Shown here piece after piece: positions 1 to 6,380 of a DNA stretch of 6,923 nt. The first letter of the stretch is position 1. Each line of letters opens with the position of its first letter. The translations under genes and the position numbers were made by a program. Source of the stretch: Desulfosudis sp034189195 (GTDB taxonomy: Bacteria > Desulfobacterota > Desulfobacteria > Desulfobacterales > Desulfosudaceae); assembly GCA_034189195.1 (NCBI GenBank), contig JAXHVI010000049.1, forward strand, positions 1 through 6,923, read 5' to 3'. The notes beneath the pieces are model-generated. The model did no database searches. It saw only the letters and a list, made by a program, of their open reading frames with translations, and was not told the origin of the DNA.

Positions 1-140
1 CTTAACTTTCTGATTCTGTTGATAATTAATATCAACCGGAAAAAGAAAAGTCAAGTGAAAATTATTGTTTTTTTAAATTAATTCAAAATATTATTAAAAA
101 ATACTTTTTACGATGGCATCATTTTTGGAGGATTCTTTTT
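1..140. other. AT-rich non-coding stretch with a small dyad
   Basis: No credible reading frame is seen here. The stretch is strongly AT-rich compared with the GC-rich genes that follow, with runs of A and T around 60-115. Positions 18-36 hold an imperfect dyad, GTTGATA and TATCAAC around a 5-base AT centre. This could be an operator or a weak hairpin for a gene beyond the left edge, but nothing in the window decides that. Confidence 0.4.
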
Positions 141-142
141 TT

Positions 143-252
143 GCACCGCAAAGGCGCAAAGAGCGCAAAGGATGATGTTTCGCTTTGCGGGAAAATGATT
201 TTTTTAGGCGAAAGCGTCTATATTCCTTTTTACAGCCTTTGCGTCACGGTGC
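143..252. repeat. Small inverted-repeat element with GCAAAG tandem units (MITE- or REP-like)
   Basis: The left arm begins GCACCGCAAAGG (143-154). The right arm (236-252) reads, in reverse complement, GCACC-G-TGA-CGCAAAGG, so the ends match apart from a 3-base insertion. The left arm carries three short units of the form CGCAAAG, starting at 147, 155 and 164, and an inverted copy (CGCTTTGCGG) lies at 181-190, so the left half can also fold on itself. Repeats of this 'cgcaaaggcgcaaag' style are common dispersed intergenic elements in environmental proteobacteria; that is general knowledge, not a search result. No clear target-site duplication is visible. It ends exactly where recognisable DUF362 homology begins, which suggests that the element or its insertion truncated that gene. 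Confidence 0.5.
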
Positions 253-440
253 CCAAATATCATGACCAGACCGGCGTCCCCCTCTCTTTGAAGAACCTCA
301 AGGGGTGCCCGGCCCCGGCTGCTGCCAAGCGCAGTTGACACACGGCCCGGCTGGAGGACCATATCGCCGCTTTCAACACAAAAAGTCCCTGCCATCTCAC
401 GGTCATGGACGGGATCTATTTTCTGCGGGGAGGCGGCCCA
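249..440 (+). pseudogene. DUF362-family protein remnant
   Basis: The plus-strand frame reads VPKYHDQTGVPLSLKNLKGC, then, after a TGA at 336-338, LEDHIAAFN and HLTVMDGIYFLRGG. This order (Lys then H-x-Q-T-G-V, a K-N-x-K-G motif, a predicted helix, and a V-x-D-G-I strand) matches the middle of DUF362 proteins, a family of uncharacterised proteins often linked to iron-sulfur ferredoxin domains and common in anaerobes. Only about 64 codons remain of a family that normally has about 300 or more. The 5' part is replaced by the repeat element, there is an in-frame stop in the middle, and a second stop follows at 441-443. A different frame (439-522, ending in TAA) encodes FPFFDEMTRPGRFDPRDFYR, which could be a shifted continuation, but I do not recognise it as DUF362. 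It has no start codon with a ribosome binding site and is almost certainly not functional. Confidence 0.6.
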
Positions 441-503
441 TGATCGGATGCGGTTTCCCTTTTTCGATGAGATGACCCGCCCGGGCCGGTTTGATCCCAG
501 GGA

Positions 504-526
504 CTTTTACCGGAAACGGTAAAAAG
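504..526. terminator. Hairpin downstream of pyk, possible terminator
   Basis: Positions 505-512 (TTTTACCG) pair perfectly with 517-524 (CGGTAAAA) around a GAAA loop. The hairpin lies 10 bases beyond the pyk stop codon, where a terminator would be expected. It is weak as an intrinsic terminator on the minus strand because the U-run forms part of the stem and no long T-tract follows. The A and T tracts flanking the GC core make it symmetric, so it could act in either direction. Confidence 0.4.
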
Positions 527-533
527 GCCGCTG

Positions 534-1961
534 CTACTTGTAGTATATTTTTATCTGGTTGGTGTCGTTGTGCCGCTGGCCCGGTGTGGGCTGGCCCGAC
601 GTGATCACGATGCTCTCGCCCGGGGCAAAGGACCCGGAGGTGCTGATGAAGTGTTCCACCCGGTCCAGGTGGTCGTCGATCCGGTCATTCACATGGACCG
701 GTTTGACGCCCCACAGGAAGTTGGTGTACCGCACGGCCGCCAGGTGAGGGGACAGGGCATAGACGGTCCGGGCGGGACGGCACGCCGACAGCGTGGCCGC
801 GGTATGGCCGCTGATCGTGTGGCAGGCAAGGGCCCGGCTGCCGGCATGATCGGCCACCAGGCAGGCCGAGTAGGCCAGGTGCTTGCCCACCTGCTCTTTG
901 CCCCGGGGCCGCCGGGGGCTGCCCATCTTTTCCGCCATGAATCGTTCCGTGTGATCCGCCACCTGGGCCAGGATGCCGGCCGCTTCCACCGGATAGTCGC
1001 CCACCGCTGTTTCCTCGGACAGCATCACCGCGTCGGCCCCGTCCATGATGGCGTTGGCCACGTCCGCGACTTCGGCCCGGGTGGGAAGGGGGTTGTGCAC
1101 CATGGAGAGCAGCATCTGTGTGGCCACCACCACGGGTTTCTGGTGTTCGGCGCACATGTCGATGATGCGCTTCTGAATTACAGGCAGGGCCGGCAGGGAG
1201 CATTCCAGGCCCAGGTCTCCACGGGCCACCATGATGCCGTCGGCCTTGGCTACAATCTCCTGAAAGTGGTCGATGGCACCCATGCGTTCGATTTTGACAA
1301 TCACCGGGACTTGCCGGCCGTGGTGTTCCATCTCCTTTTTCAGGTCGACCACGTCCTGGCTTTTCTGAACAAAGGAGAGGGCCAGGGCGTCGATGCCGAC
1401 ATCCAGGGCGGCGGCTACGTCCGACCGGTCCTTGGCCGTCAGGGCCGGCAGGTCAATGGCCAGGCCGGGAAAGGAGATGCCCTTGTTGGACGACACCAGG
1501 CCGCTGTTCTGTGTCTCCAGCTCAAAAACCGGGCCCGCTTCCGTGTCAAGCCGTTTCCGGACCCGGAACACCGGAATGCCGTCGCTCAGGATTACCGGTG
1601 CGCCCGGTTTCAGCTGTTCTAGAATTTCGGCAAGCTCCAGGGGCAGGTAGAGCGCGTCGCCAAAGGCGGCCTTTGCCCGGGCCGGACCCAGGCGCACCAG
1701 TTGGCCGGTGGCAACCGACAGAGGAGCGCCGGCCACCTCGCCGATGCGGATCTTGGGGCCGCTCAGGTCGCCCATCAGGGTGAGGATCGTGCCGGTCTGC
1801 TGTTCAATTTCACGGACCGCTTGAATCACGTCGGCAAAGTCGCCGGGCACGGCGTGGGAAAAATTCAGCCTGAAGATCGTGACGCCGACCGCCACCAGGT
1901 TTTCAATAACAGCCCGGTCCCTGGAGCGGGGCCCGATGGTTGCAATCAGTTTGGTCTGCAT
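534..1961 (-). CDS. pyk: Pyruvate kinase
   Basis: This cytoplasmic enzyme catalyses the last step of glycolysis, phosphoenolpyruvate plus ADP to pyruvate plus ATP, and needs Mg2+ and usually K+. At 475 residues it has the usual length for a bacterial enzyme without an extra PEP-utiliser domain. The N-terminus (KLIATIGP, residues 4-11) and RLNFSH (31-36) supply the substrate-site Arg, Asn and Ser. GDLSGPKIRIG (64-74) corresponds to the canonical LDTKGPEIR segment and keeps the Asp. The small B domain spans roughly 75-160, followed by KGISFPG (160-166). The catalytic Lys and metal-binding Glu are in VKIE (222-225), the Gly-Asp pair in MVARGDLGLE (244-253), and the Thr in ATQM (280-283). PTRAEVADVANAIMDGADAVM (293-313) and LSEETAVGDYP follow, with the regulatory C-terminal domain after about 345. 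The ATG start sits directly before the conserved N-terminus, with a modest AAGGG site upstream. It is separated from the S1/CBS pair by about 560 bp containing a dead gene, so it probably has its own promoter. Confidence 0.96.
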   Translation of the reverse strand: MQTKLIATIGPRSRDRAVIENLVAVGVTIFRLNFSHAVPGDFADVIQAVREIEQQTGTILTLMGDLSGPKIRIGEVAGAPLSVATGQLVRLGPARAKAAFGDALYLPLELAEILEQLKPGAPVILSDGIPVFRVRKRLDTEAGPVFELETQNSGLVSSNKGISFPGLAIDLPALTAKDRSDVAAALDVGIDALALSFVQKSQDVVDLKKEMEHHGRQVPVIVKIERMGAIDHFQEIVAKADGIMVARGDLGLECSLPALPVIQKRIIDMCAEHQKPVVVATQMLLSMVHNPLPTRAEVADVANAIMDGADAVMLSEETAVGDYPVEAAGILAQVADHTERFMAEKMGSPRRPRGKEQVGKHLAYSACLVADHAGSRALACHTISGHTAATLSACRPARTVYALSPHLAAVRYTNFLWGVKPVHVNDRIDDHLDRVEHFISTSGSFAPGESIVITSGQPTPGQRHNDTNQIKIYYK

Positions 1962-2036
1962 GGGTTTCCCTTTTCAACAGAGATCATGTAAACATGGGTC
2001 CTACACCGTTTCGTCCGATGGATATTTCAATTTCAA

Positions 2037-2065
2037 CTTATAACACAGTTTTTGGGCAAATTCAC
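2037..2065 (-). promoter_or_regulatory. Candidate sigma70-type promoter for pyk
   Basis: On the minus strand TATAAG (2042-2037) matches the -10 consensus at five of six positions. A weak -35 (GTGAAT, 2065-2060) lies 17 bases upstream. Transcription would start near 2030, giving a leader of about 70 bases before the pyk ATG. The -35 is poor, so this is a tentative call based on position and spacing. Confidence 0.3.
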
Positions 2066-2093
2066 CCGGCACGCGTTCGTATGACCAGCGGGT

Positions 2094-2518
2094 TTCAGCT
2101 TGACATCGCGGTCCGGCAAAAGGCAGAATCTTCTCATGAACCGGATGTTCAATCACTGCCACCGCATCGTTGACCCGGAAAAGCGGCAAATCGGCCGGGC
2201 CGGTTCCGGGGACCTGACCGTCGCCATGACCGACGCCTGTTTTAATCAGGCGTGGCTGAAAAACACGGCCCTTCATTTTGTTCTCATGACAAACCTGGAA
2301 ATTTTGGATCAGGACCCGGGCGCGAGGGGATACCGCCATGCCATGATAAGCGCCGGCCGCCTGGGCCATGTGCTTTGTCTTTCGGCCACGGCGCTGGGCC
2401 TGGCTGCTGCAGCATCGGCGCTTTCTATGACAACGAGGCCGAACAGATACTGGGGCTAAACCCGCCATCGACCCTGCTGTACCTGGTGGGGGTCGGGCCG
2501 GTGCCGGACCGGGGCTGA
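2094..2518 (+). pseudogene. SagB-type (ThcOx-like) nitroreductase remnant, frameshifted
   Basis: Two overlapping plus-strand frames together rebuild the C-terminal half of a nitroreductase of the SagB/ThcOx type, a family of FMN-dependent oxidoreductases. In one frame from about 2151 come a H-x-I-V-D-P stretch, GDLTVAMTDACFNQAWLKNT, and then ARGYRHAMISAGRLGHVL and LSATALGL up to about 2402. The other frame continues GCCSIGAFYDNEAEQILGLN and LLYLVGVG, ending with TGA at 2516-2518. The family pattern is G-Y-R..., a D/S-A-G-H motif, A-x-A-L-G-L-G, I-G-A-F-x-D, L-G-L, then Y-L-V-x-V-G, in exactly this order. One base is missing near 2402-2403. A further shift is likely near 2130, because EPDVQSL (about 2139-2159) in a third frame resembles the Y-x-P-x-x-H-x-L segment of the family. 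The N-terminal half, with the phosphate-binding Arg-Arg-S region, is not recognisable upstream. It is antisense to its neighbours and ends 6 bases from the CBS gene stop. Confidence 0.68.
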
Positions 2519-2524
2519 TTCACA

Positions 2525-3004
2525 CTATCCGTTGACGTTTCTGTTTTTGAAAAGGTAGTGGAATACGTCGGTCACGTAGACAATACCCGTCAGCTTGCCG
2601 TTGTCCACCACCGGCAGGCGGCGGTACTTGTTTTTGACCATGCGGTCGACAAGGGCCATGACATGATCATCCGGGCTTGCCGTGACCGCGCCCCGGCTCA
2701 TGATGTTTTTTACCTGTTTGCCCTTGAGCTCCCGGACCGCCGGTTCCAGCATGCCTTCCCAGGCGACATACTCGCCGTCGATGCCGAAGTTTAAAAAGGC
2801 GGGCCGCAGGTGATAAAGAACGTCAAACAGGGTGACCACCCCTACCAGCTGCTGCATGTCGTTGGTCACCATCAGGCTGACGGTCTTGTATCCGGTCGGG
2901 CGCAGCCGGCCTTCCAGAATCTTGGTGATGGCCTGCTCCACCGGCGCGTTCTCATTGATGAAATCAAAGTCCCGGACCATGATGTCTCTTGCGCAATCCG
3001 GCAT
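2525..3004 (-). CDS. Tandem CBS-domain protein
   Basis: A 159-residue cytoplasmic protein made almost only of two CBS domains, which normally bind adenine nucleotides or S-adenosyl ligands and act as energy sensors. The first spans about residues 5-64 (ARDIMVRDFDFI at the start, LVGVVTLFDVL at 53-63). The second spans about 97-153 (VKNIMSRGAVTASPDD, then YRRLPVVDNGKLTGIVYVTD). A linker of about 30 residues (IDGEYVAWEGML) lies between them and has no domain I recognise. I place the start at the ATG at 3004 because GGAAAGGAC lies about 9 bases upstream and the sequence from MPDCARDIM fits a CBS start; an upstream TTG (3037) would only add 11 basic, low-information residues. The gene lies 59 bp downstream of the S1 gene on the same strand with no obvious terminator between, so the two are probably co-transcribed. 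The partner protein or process it senses for is unknown. Confidence 0.88.
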   Translation of the reverse strand: MPDCARDIMVRDFDFINENAPVEQAITKILEGRLRPTGYKTVSLMVTNDMQQLVGVVTLFDVLYHLRPAFLNFGIDGEYVAWEGMLEPAVRELKGKQVKNIMSRGAVTASPDDHVMALVDRMVKNKYRRLPVVDNGKLTGIVYVTDVFHYLFKNRNVNG

Positions 3005-3063
3005 GGCTGTTGTCCTTTCCTTGCGGGTTTTTTTCAAACGAAGACGGCAGGCGCCATGCGCTT

Positions 3064-4545
3064 CTATCCTTTTGCCTTCATGGCGTCCTGAAGCTTTTGT
3101 CCCAGGTCGCCAAGGCCGCCGGCCTGCCTGGGTTCGTTGCCGGTGTACTGTTGTTTCCAGTCCGAGGCCCCCTCGGCATCCGCCGGGGCCAGCGAGATCT
3201 TCTTGTCGGCAAGGTTGATGGCCTCGATTTTTACCGTCACCGGGTCATCGGCTTTCAGCCTTTCCATGGCCTTTGGATCGGCGGCCCGTTCCATGCTGGA
3301 CCGGGGCATCAGCCCGGTGACGCCCGGCGCCAGGGATATAAAACAGCCGAAGTCCAGGACCCGTTCCACGGTGCCGGTAACGGTCTGGCCCACGCTCATC
3401 CGGTTGGCAACGGTGAGCCATGGGTCGCCCTCGGCCGCCTTGATGCTTAAGGAGAGCCGCCGTTTTACCGGGTCCACCGACGTGACCATTACCGCTACCC
3501 GGTCCCCGGGCCGGGCCACATCTTCAGCCTTGACCACCCGCCGGGTATGGCTCATCTCACTGATATGCACCAGCCCTTCGATGCCGGGTTCCACCTCCAC
3601 AAAGGCGCCGAAATCCGCGCACCGGGTGACCTTGCCCTCTATCTTGTCTCCTTCTTTATATCTATCGCCCACTGTTTTCCAGGGGTCGACGGCAGCCTGC
3701 TTGGCCGACAGGGATATCTTCAGCCCGCCGGTCTTGCTGCCCGTCCTGTCGATGGCAAGAATGCGGACCGGCAGCACCTCTCCCACAGCGGTCACTTCGG
3801 AAGGATCACCCACCCGGGACCAGCTCAGCTCAGAGATGTGGACCATGCCTTCCACGCCGGGATGAAGCTCCATAAAAGCGCCATAGGGCATGATACGAAC
3901 CACCCGGCCGTCCACAATATCGCCGGGCCGGGCCTGGGCCAGGAATTTTTCCCGCTGCTCGGCCTGTTCCTGCTCCAGCAGACGGCGGCGGTTGACCACC
4001 AGGTTTTTGCCTCTTGCCTCGATGCGCTCGATAAGGAAGGGAAAGACGGCGCCTACGAACTCCTCTGGCTTTTCAACGTAGTGAACATCCATCTGGCTCA
4101 CCGGGCAGAAGGCGGTCTGGCCCATGACCTGAACCCGGAATCCGCCCTTGCAGGTTTCAATGACCTTTCCCTCCACCGGAATCCGGTTTTGATGGGCCTC
4201 GTAAAGCATGTCAACACCTGAACCCGCGCCCATGGCTTTGGACAGGCGGATTTCCCCGTCCCGGGTGTCCACCACGTAGAGGTCCAGCCGGTCCCCCACC
4301 TTGTGGGGAAGTTCTCCGTTTTCATCCAGCAGCTCGGCTTTTTCCACCACTCCGTCCGACTTGGTGCCGGTATTAAAAAAGACGGCGTCCTTGCCGATGG
4401 CGATAATTTCACCGGTGATTTTGTCTCCCACCCGGACTTCCGGTTTTATGCCGGTCATGTAGGATTCCAGTAAAGCTGCAAAATCTTCGGTCTCTTCGCC
4501 CTTGTCGGTTTTTGACGATTCATCGTCATGGTCATGGTGTGTCAT
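3064..4545 (-). CDS. Five-domain S1 RNA-binding protein (ribosomal protein S1-like)
   Basis: A 493-residue protein built from repeated S1 (OB-fold) RNA-binding domains. I count five: about residues 38-104, 121-189, 205-281, 296-370 and 384-453. Domains 3 and 4 are the most canonical, with YGAFMELHPGVEGMVHISEL (221-240) and FGAFVEVEPGIEGLVHISEM (312-331), each ending in an I/L-S-L-S strand. Domain 5 (FGCFISLAPGVTGLMPRSSM) is also clear; domains 1 and 2 are divergent. The N-terminus is an acidic, His-rich tail (MTHHDHDDE) and the last 40 residues are a Gly/Gln/Lys-rich tail. The usual S1 of the 30S subunit has four to six such domains. In deltaproteobacteria a shorter S1 protein commonly exists besides RpsA, and the atypical tails make this more likely the second type, so I withhold rpsA. 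It could bind mRNA on the ribosome or take part in RNA turnover. The ATG at 4545 has a strong GAAGGAGA site. It probably heads an operon with the CBS gene. Confidence 0.9.
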   Translation of the reverse strand: MTHHDHDDESSKTDKGEETEDFAALLESYMTGIKPEVRVGDKITGEIIAIGKDAVFFNTGTKSDGVVEKAELLDENGELPHKVGDRLDLYVVDTRDGEIRLSKAMGAGSGVDMLYEAHQNRIPVEGKVIETCKGGFRVQVMGQTAFCPVSQMDVHYVEKPEEFVGAVFPFLIERIEARGKNLVVNRRRLLEQEQAEQREKFLAQARPGDIVDGRVVRIMPYGAFMELHPGVEGMVHISELSWSRVGDPSEVTAVGEVLPVRILAIDRTGSKTGGLKISLSAKQAAVDPWKTVGDRYKEGDKIEGKVTRCADFGAFVEVEPGIEGLVHISEMSHTRRVVKAEDVARPGDRVAVMVTSVDPVKRRLSLSIKAAEGDPWLTVANRMSVGQTVTGTVERVLDFGCFISLAPGVTGLMPRSSMERAADPKAMERLKADDPVTVKIEAINLADKKISLAPADAEGASDWKQQYTGNEPRQAGGLGDLGQKLQDAMKAKG

Positions 4546-4603
4546 GGAAACGGTTCTCCTTCAAAGATACCCGGCGAATTGTGTTTTGCCTGTTGTATCG
4601 GCT

Positions 4604-4632
4604 GTTTTACCAGCAAGCCGCACGCCTTGCAA
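4604..4632 (-). promoter_or_regulatory. Candidate promoter for the S1-CBS operon
   Basis: On the minus strand TTGCAA (4632-4627) is followed after 17 bases by TAAAAC (4609-4604). Each hexamer matches the sigma70 consensus at four of six positions. Transcription would start near 4597, about 50 bases before the S1 ATG, leaving room for the strong ribosome binding site. Spacing is ideal but the hexamers are only moderate. Confidence 0.3.
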
Positions 4633-4663
4633 GCACTATCAAAAGAGGGGCGACATCCGGCAC

Positions 4664-4691
4664 TTGAATGATATGTCATACTGTTTATATT
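4664..4691 (+). promoter_or_regulatory. Candidate promoter for the zinc/winged-helix gene
   Basis: TTGAAT (4664-4669) and TATATT (4686-4691) are separated by 16 bases, a good sigma70-like pair on the plus strand. The predicted start near 4698 gives a leader of about 30 bases with a strong AAGGAGGTG site at 4715-4723. Its -35 element lies about 30 bases from the opposing candidate S1 promoter, so the two divergent promoters share this short region and could be co-regulated. Confidence 0.45.
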
Positions 4692-4728
4692 CTCATTGAA
4701 GAGGTGCAACGTGAAAGGAGGTGCTGCC

Positions 4729-5079
4729 ATGAAGTGCGAAGTCTGCGGTATGAAGATAACCGATGGTGAAGCCATGGAGATTTGCGGAAAGAGAGTGTGT
4801 GAAGACTGTTATATCGATGCCTCGGCAAAACCCAAAGCCTGTGACCCGTGGGCCGTGTACAGCGCAAAAAACATGACCTCGGGCCCTCAGCAGCTTAACG
4901 TGCAGCAGGCCGCCATACTGAGCTACCTGGAGAAAAACGGTCCCGCCCCGCCGGAAAAACTGACGGCGGACCTGGGGCTGTCCATGGATGACTTTGAACG
5001 GGAGATGGCGGTCCTGCGTCATATGGAAAAGGTTCGTGCCCGGCTTAATGGCGGGCGCAAGGAGATATGTCTGTGGTAA
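4729..5079 (+). CDS. Small zinc-binding/winged-helix protein, putative regulator
   Basis: A 116-residue protein with two parts. The N-terminal part has paired cysteines CEVC (residues 3-6) and CEDC (24-27), plus Cys19 and Cys38, the spacing of a treble-clef or LIM-like zinc ribbon. The motif KACDPWAVYSAK (36-47) follows. From about residue 55, LNVQQAAILSYLEKNG, PPEKLTADLGLSMDDFEREM and VLRHMEKVRA look like a three-helix winged-helix fold, with the wing in LNGGRKEICLW at the C-terminus. This composition suggests a DNA- or RNA-binding regulator that uses zinc structurally or as a sensor. There is no membrane segment. I chose the ATG at 4729 because the excellent AAGGAGGTG site is 5 bases upstream and it places the CxxC at the very N-terminus; an in-frame ATG at 4696 overlaps that site. 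I recognise the type as an uncharacterised family seen in sulfate reducers but can name no gene. It is divergent from the S1 gene and convergent with the radical SAM gene. Confidence 0.85.
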   Translation: MKCEVCGMKITDGEAMEICGKRVCEDCYIDASAKPKACDPWAVYSAKNMTSGPQQLNVQQAAILSYLEKNGPAPPEKLTADLGLSMDDFEREMAVLRHMEKVRARLNGGRKEICLW

Positions 5080-5091
5080 ACAGGGGGACGG

Positions 5092-6174
5092 TCATCCCTC
5101 AAAAGGGTGGGCCTTTTTGAAATCGGGCCGGTAGGTGTCATGGCTTTCCATCTCCTGGAACCAGCCGTTTTCAAATCCCAGGGCATCGGCCCTGGCGGAC
5201 ACTGCTTCATACTCATCGGGAAAAAGCGGGCGGTCAAGCGGCGGCCCTGGTCTTCGGAGACCTGCCGGCGGATGGTACTGGGACATCAGCGACAGATGGA
5301 TGCCCGGCGACAGGTTGTCCGCGATCCACGCCAGCACATCGACTGAATTTTTTACACCGCCGGGCAGCACCAAGTGGCGGATGATCATGCCGTGCCGTGC
5401 CGTTTGGGTGGCCGGGTCAATGTCAAGACCGCTTCCTGTCTGCCGGTACATTTCCCTGAAGGCGGCCGCCGCGGCCGCCGGATAATCCGGGGCCGCCGAA
5501 TACGTGCGGGCCAGTGCGCCGTCCATGTATTTAAAGTCCGGCAGATAGATATCCATTACGCCGTCAAGCAGGCGGATCACCTCCGCGTTTTCATATCCAC
5601 CGCAGTTATACACCAGGGGAAGGGCAAGCCCCTGGTCCAGGGCAATTTTGAGGGCCGCCACAATGTGGGGCAGCACATGGGTGGGGGTGACAAAGTTGAT
5701 GTTGTGGCACCCCATGGCCTGCAGGACAATCATGATCCGGGCCAGCTCCTCGATGCGAACCATGGATGGACCGGGATCCAGGCTGTTATCGCTGATCTGG
5801 TGGTTCTGGCAGAAGACGCACCCCAGGTTGCAGTGGGAAAAAAATATCGTGCCCGATCCGGCCCGGCCGGAGAGCACCGGCTCTTCCCCCCGGTGGGCGC
5901 AGAAGCTGGCCACCGGCACCCAGTCACCGGACAGGGCGCAGAATCCCTTTTCCCCGGCCAGCCGGTTGACCCCGCATTTTCGCGGACACAGGTCGCAACC
6001 CTCCAGCCGCTGCCAGAGGACAGGAGCGATTTCTGCAATCCGCTTCTGTTTTTTTGAAATCACCATTTCCATGACAGCATCTATAGCATCGGGCCGGTCG
6101 CAAAGCAAAGTCCGGATCGCTTCAAAAGATAAAGCACCACCCCCGGGAGCGCCGCACCCCAGTGCGGCACCCAC
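5092..6174 (-). CDS. Radical SAM protein, PflX-like (COG1313 type)
   Basis: A cytoplasmic iron-sulfur enzyme of the radical SAM superfamily, resembling pyruvate formate-lyase activating enzymes but of the uncharacterised PflX type; the substrate is unknown. The radical SAM cluster motif is CNLGCVFC (Cys115, Cys119, Cys122). Before it a cysteine set, CDLCPRKC (Cys60, Cys63, Cys67) with GFC (Cys79), is typical of this family and could bind a further metal or cluster. Other landmarks are AHRGEEP (93-99), INFVTPTHVLPHI (159-171), YNCGGYE (189-195), YLPDFKY (210-216), RHLVLPGG (266-273) and MSQYHP (297-302). The order and spacing fit the family and the C-terminus is complete. The GTG at 6174 is the only start that keeps the long frame, since an in-frame TAG lies five codons upstream; AGGA precedes it by 10 bases. 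ATG codons at 6072 and 6066 lack a clear binding site but would remove a Gly/Ala-rich leader of about 35 residues, so the true start is uncertain. Confidence 0.88.
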   Translation of the reverse strand: MGAALGCGAPGGGALSFEAIRTLLCDRPDAIDAVMEMVISKKQKRIAEIAPVLWQRLEGCDLCPRKCGVNRLAGEKGFCALSGDWVPVASFCAHRGEEPVLSGRAGSGTIFFSHCNLGCVFCQNHQISDNSLDPGPSMVRIEELARIMIVLQAMGCHNINFVTPTHVLPHIVAALKIALDQGLALPLVYNCGGYENAEVIRLLDGVMDIYLPDFKYMDGALARTYSAAPDYPAAAAAAFREMYRQTGSGLDIDPATQTARHGMIIRHLVLPGGVKNSVDVLAWIADNLSPGIHLSLMSQYHPPAGLRRPGPPLDRPLFPDEYEAVSARADALGFENGWFQEMESHDTYRPDFKKAHPFEG

Positions 6175-6258
6175 CCTGTTTGCATCCTAATCCCACCCCC
6201 GCCTCTTGAAAAATATTCCGCCGCCGTTGTCCCCGCATGACGATACCGCCCATCTCCA

Positions 6259-6294
6259 GCTATTGATTCTGCGTCATGACGCATAATCAATAGC
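6259..6294. promoter_or_regulatory. 36-bp near-perfect palindrome upstream of the radical SAM gene
   Basis: The outer arms GCTATTGATT (6259-6268) and AATCAATAGC (6285-6294) are perfect inverses. Between them TGCGTCATGACGCA (6270-6283) is itself a perfect 14-base palindrome. The flanking C at 6269 and T at 6284 form the only mismatch, so 17 of 18 base pairs are symmetric. It lies 84 bases before the GTG of the radical SAM gene. It is not followed by a T-tract on either strand, which argues against an intrinsic terminator. A dimeric regulator's operator, or a recombination or attachment site, would fit; no known motif was recognised. Confidence 0.6.
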
Positions 6295-6380
6295 AAAATT
6301 TATGTTGACATTTCAGGGCAATAAAAGATAGGGTGTTTAAAAGCGAGGGGAAGCAGGCGGTTTAAGCCACAACCTGTTCC

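Noticed and set aside
143..190. GCAAAG repeats considered as a CRISPR array
   Set aside because: The units are only 8-9 bases and nearly contiguous, without spacers of the usual length, and no cas gene is present.
570..1622. Long plus-strand open frame (350 codons) opposite pyk
   Set aside because: It is the antisense of strongly conserved pyruvate kinase sequence; the product is rich in Gly, His and Arg with no recognisable domain, as expected of a shadow frame in GC-rich DNA.
2001..2468. Minus-strand open frame of 155 codons between pyk and the CBS gene
   Set aside because: The opposite strand carries the clear nitroreductase motifs; this frame has no domain and no ribosome binding site.
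3137..4221. Two long plus-strand open frames opposite the S1 gene
   Set aside because: Both are antisense to the repeated S1 domains, have no ribosome binding site and no family resemblance.
5080..5091. Terminator between the convergent zinc-protein and radical SAM genes
   Set aside because: Only a short GGGA/TCCC pairing around 5085-5098 is possible, without a T-tract, so no terminator is called.
5374..6190. Plus-strand open frames opposite the radical SAM gene
   Set aside because: They mirror conserved radical SAM motifs on the other strand and show no protein family of their own.
6081..6296. Minus-strand open frame of 71 codons overlapping the radical SAM start and the palindrome
   Set aside because: Its first codons fall in the palindrome, the product has no recognisable features, and it is out of frame with the radical SAM gene.
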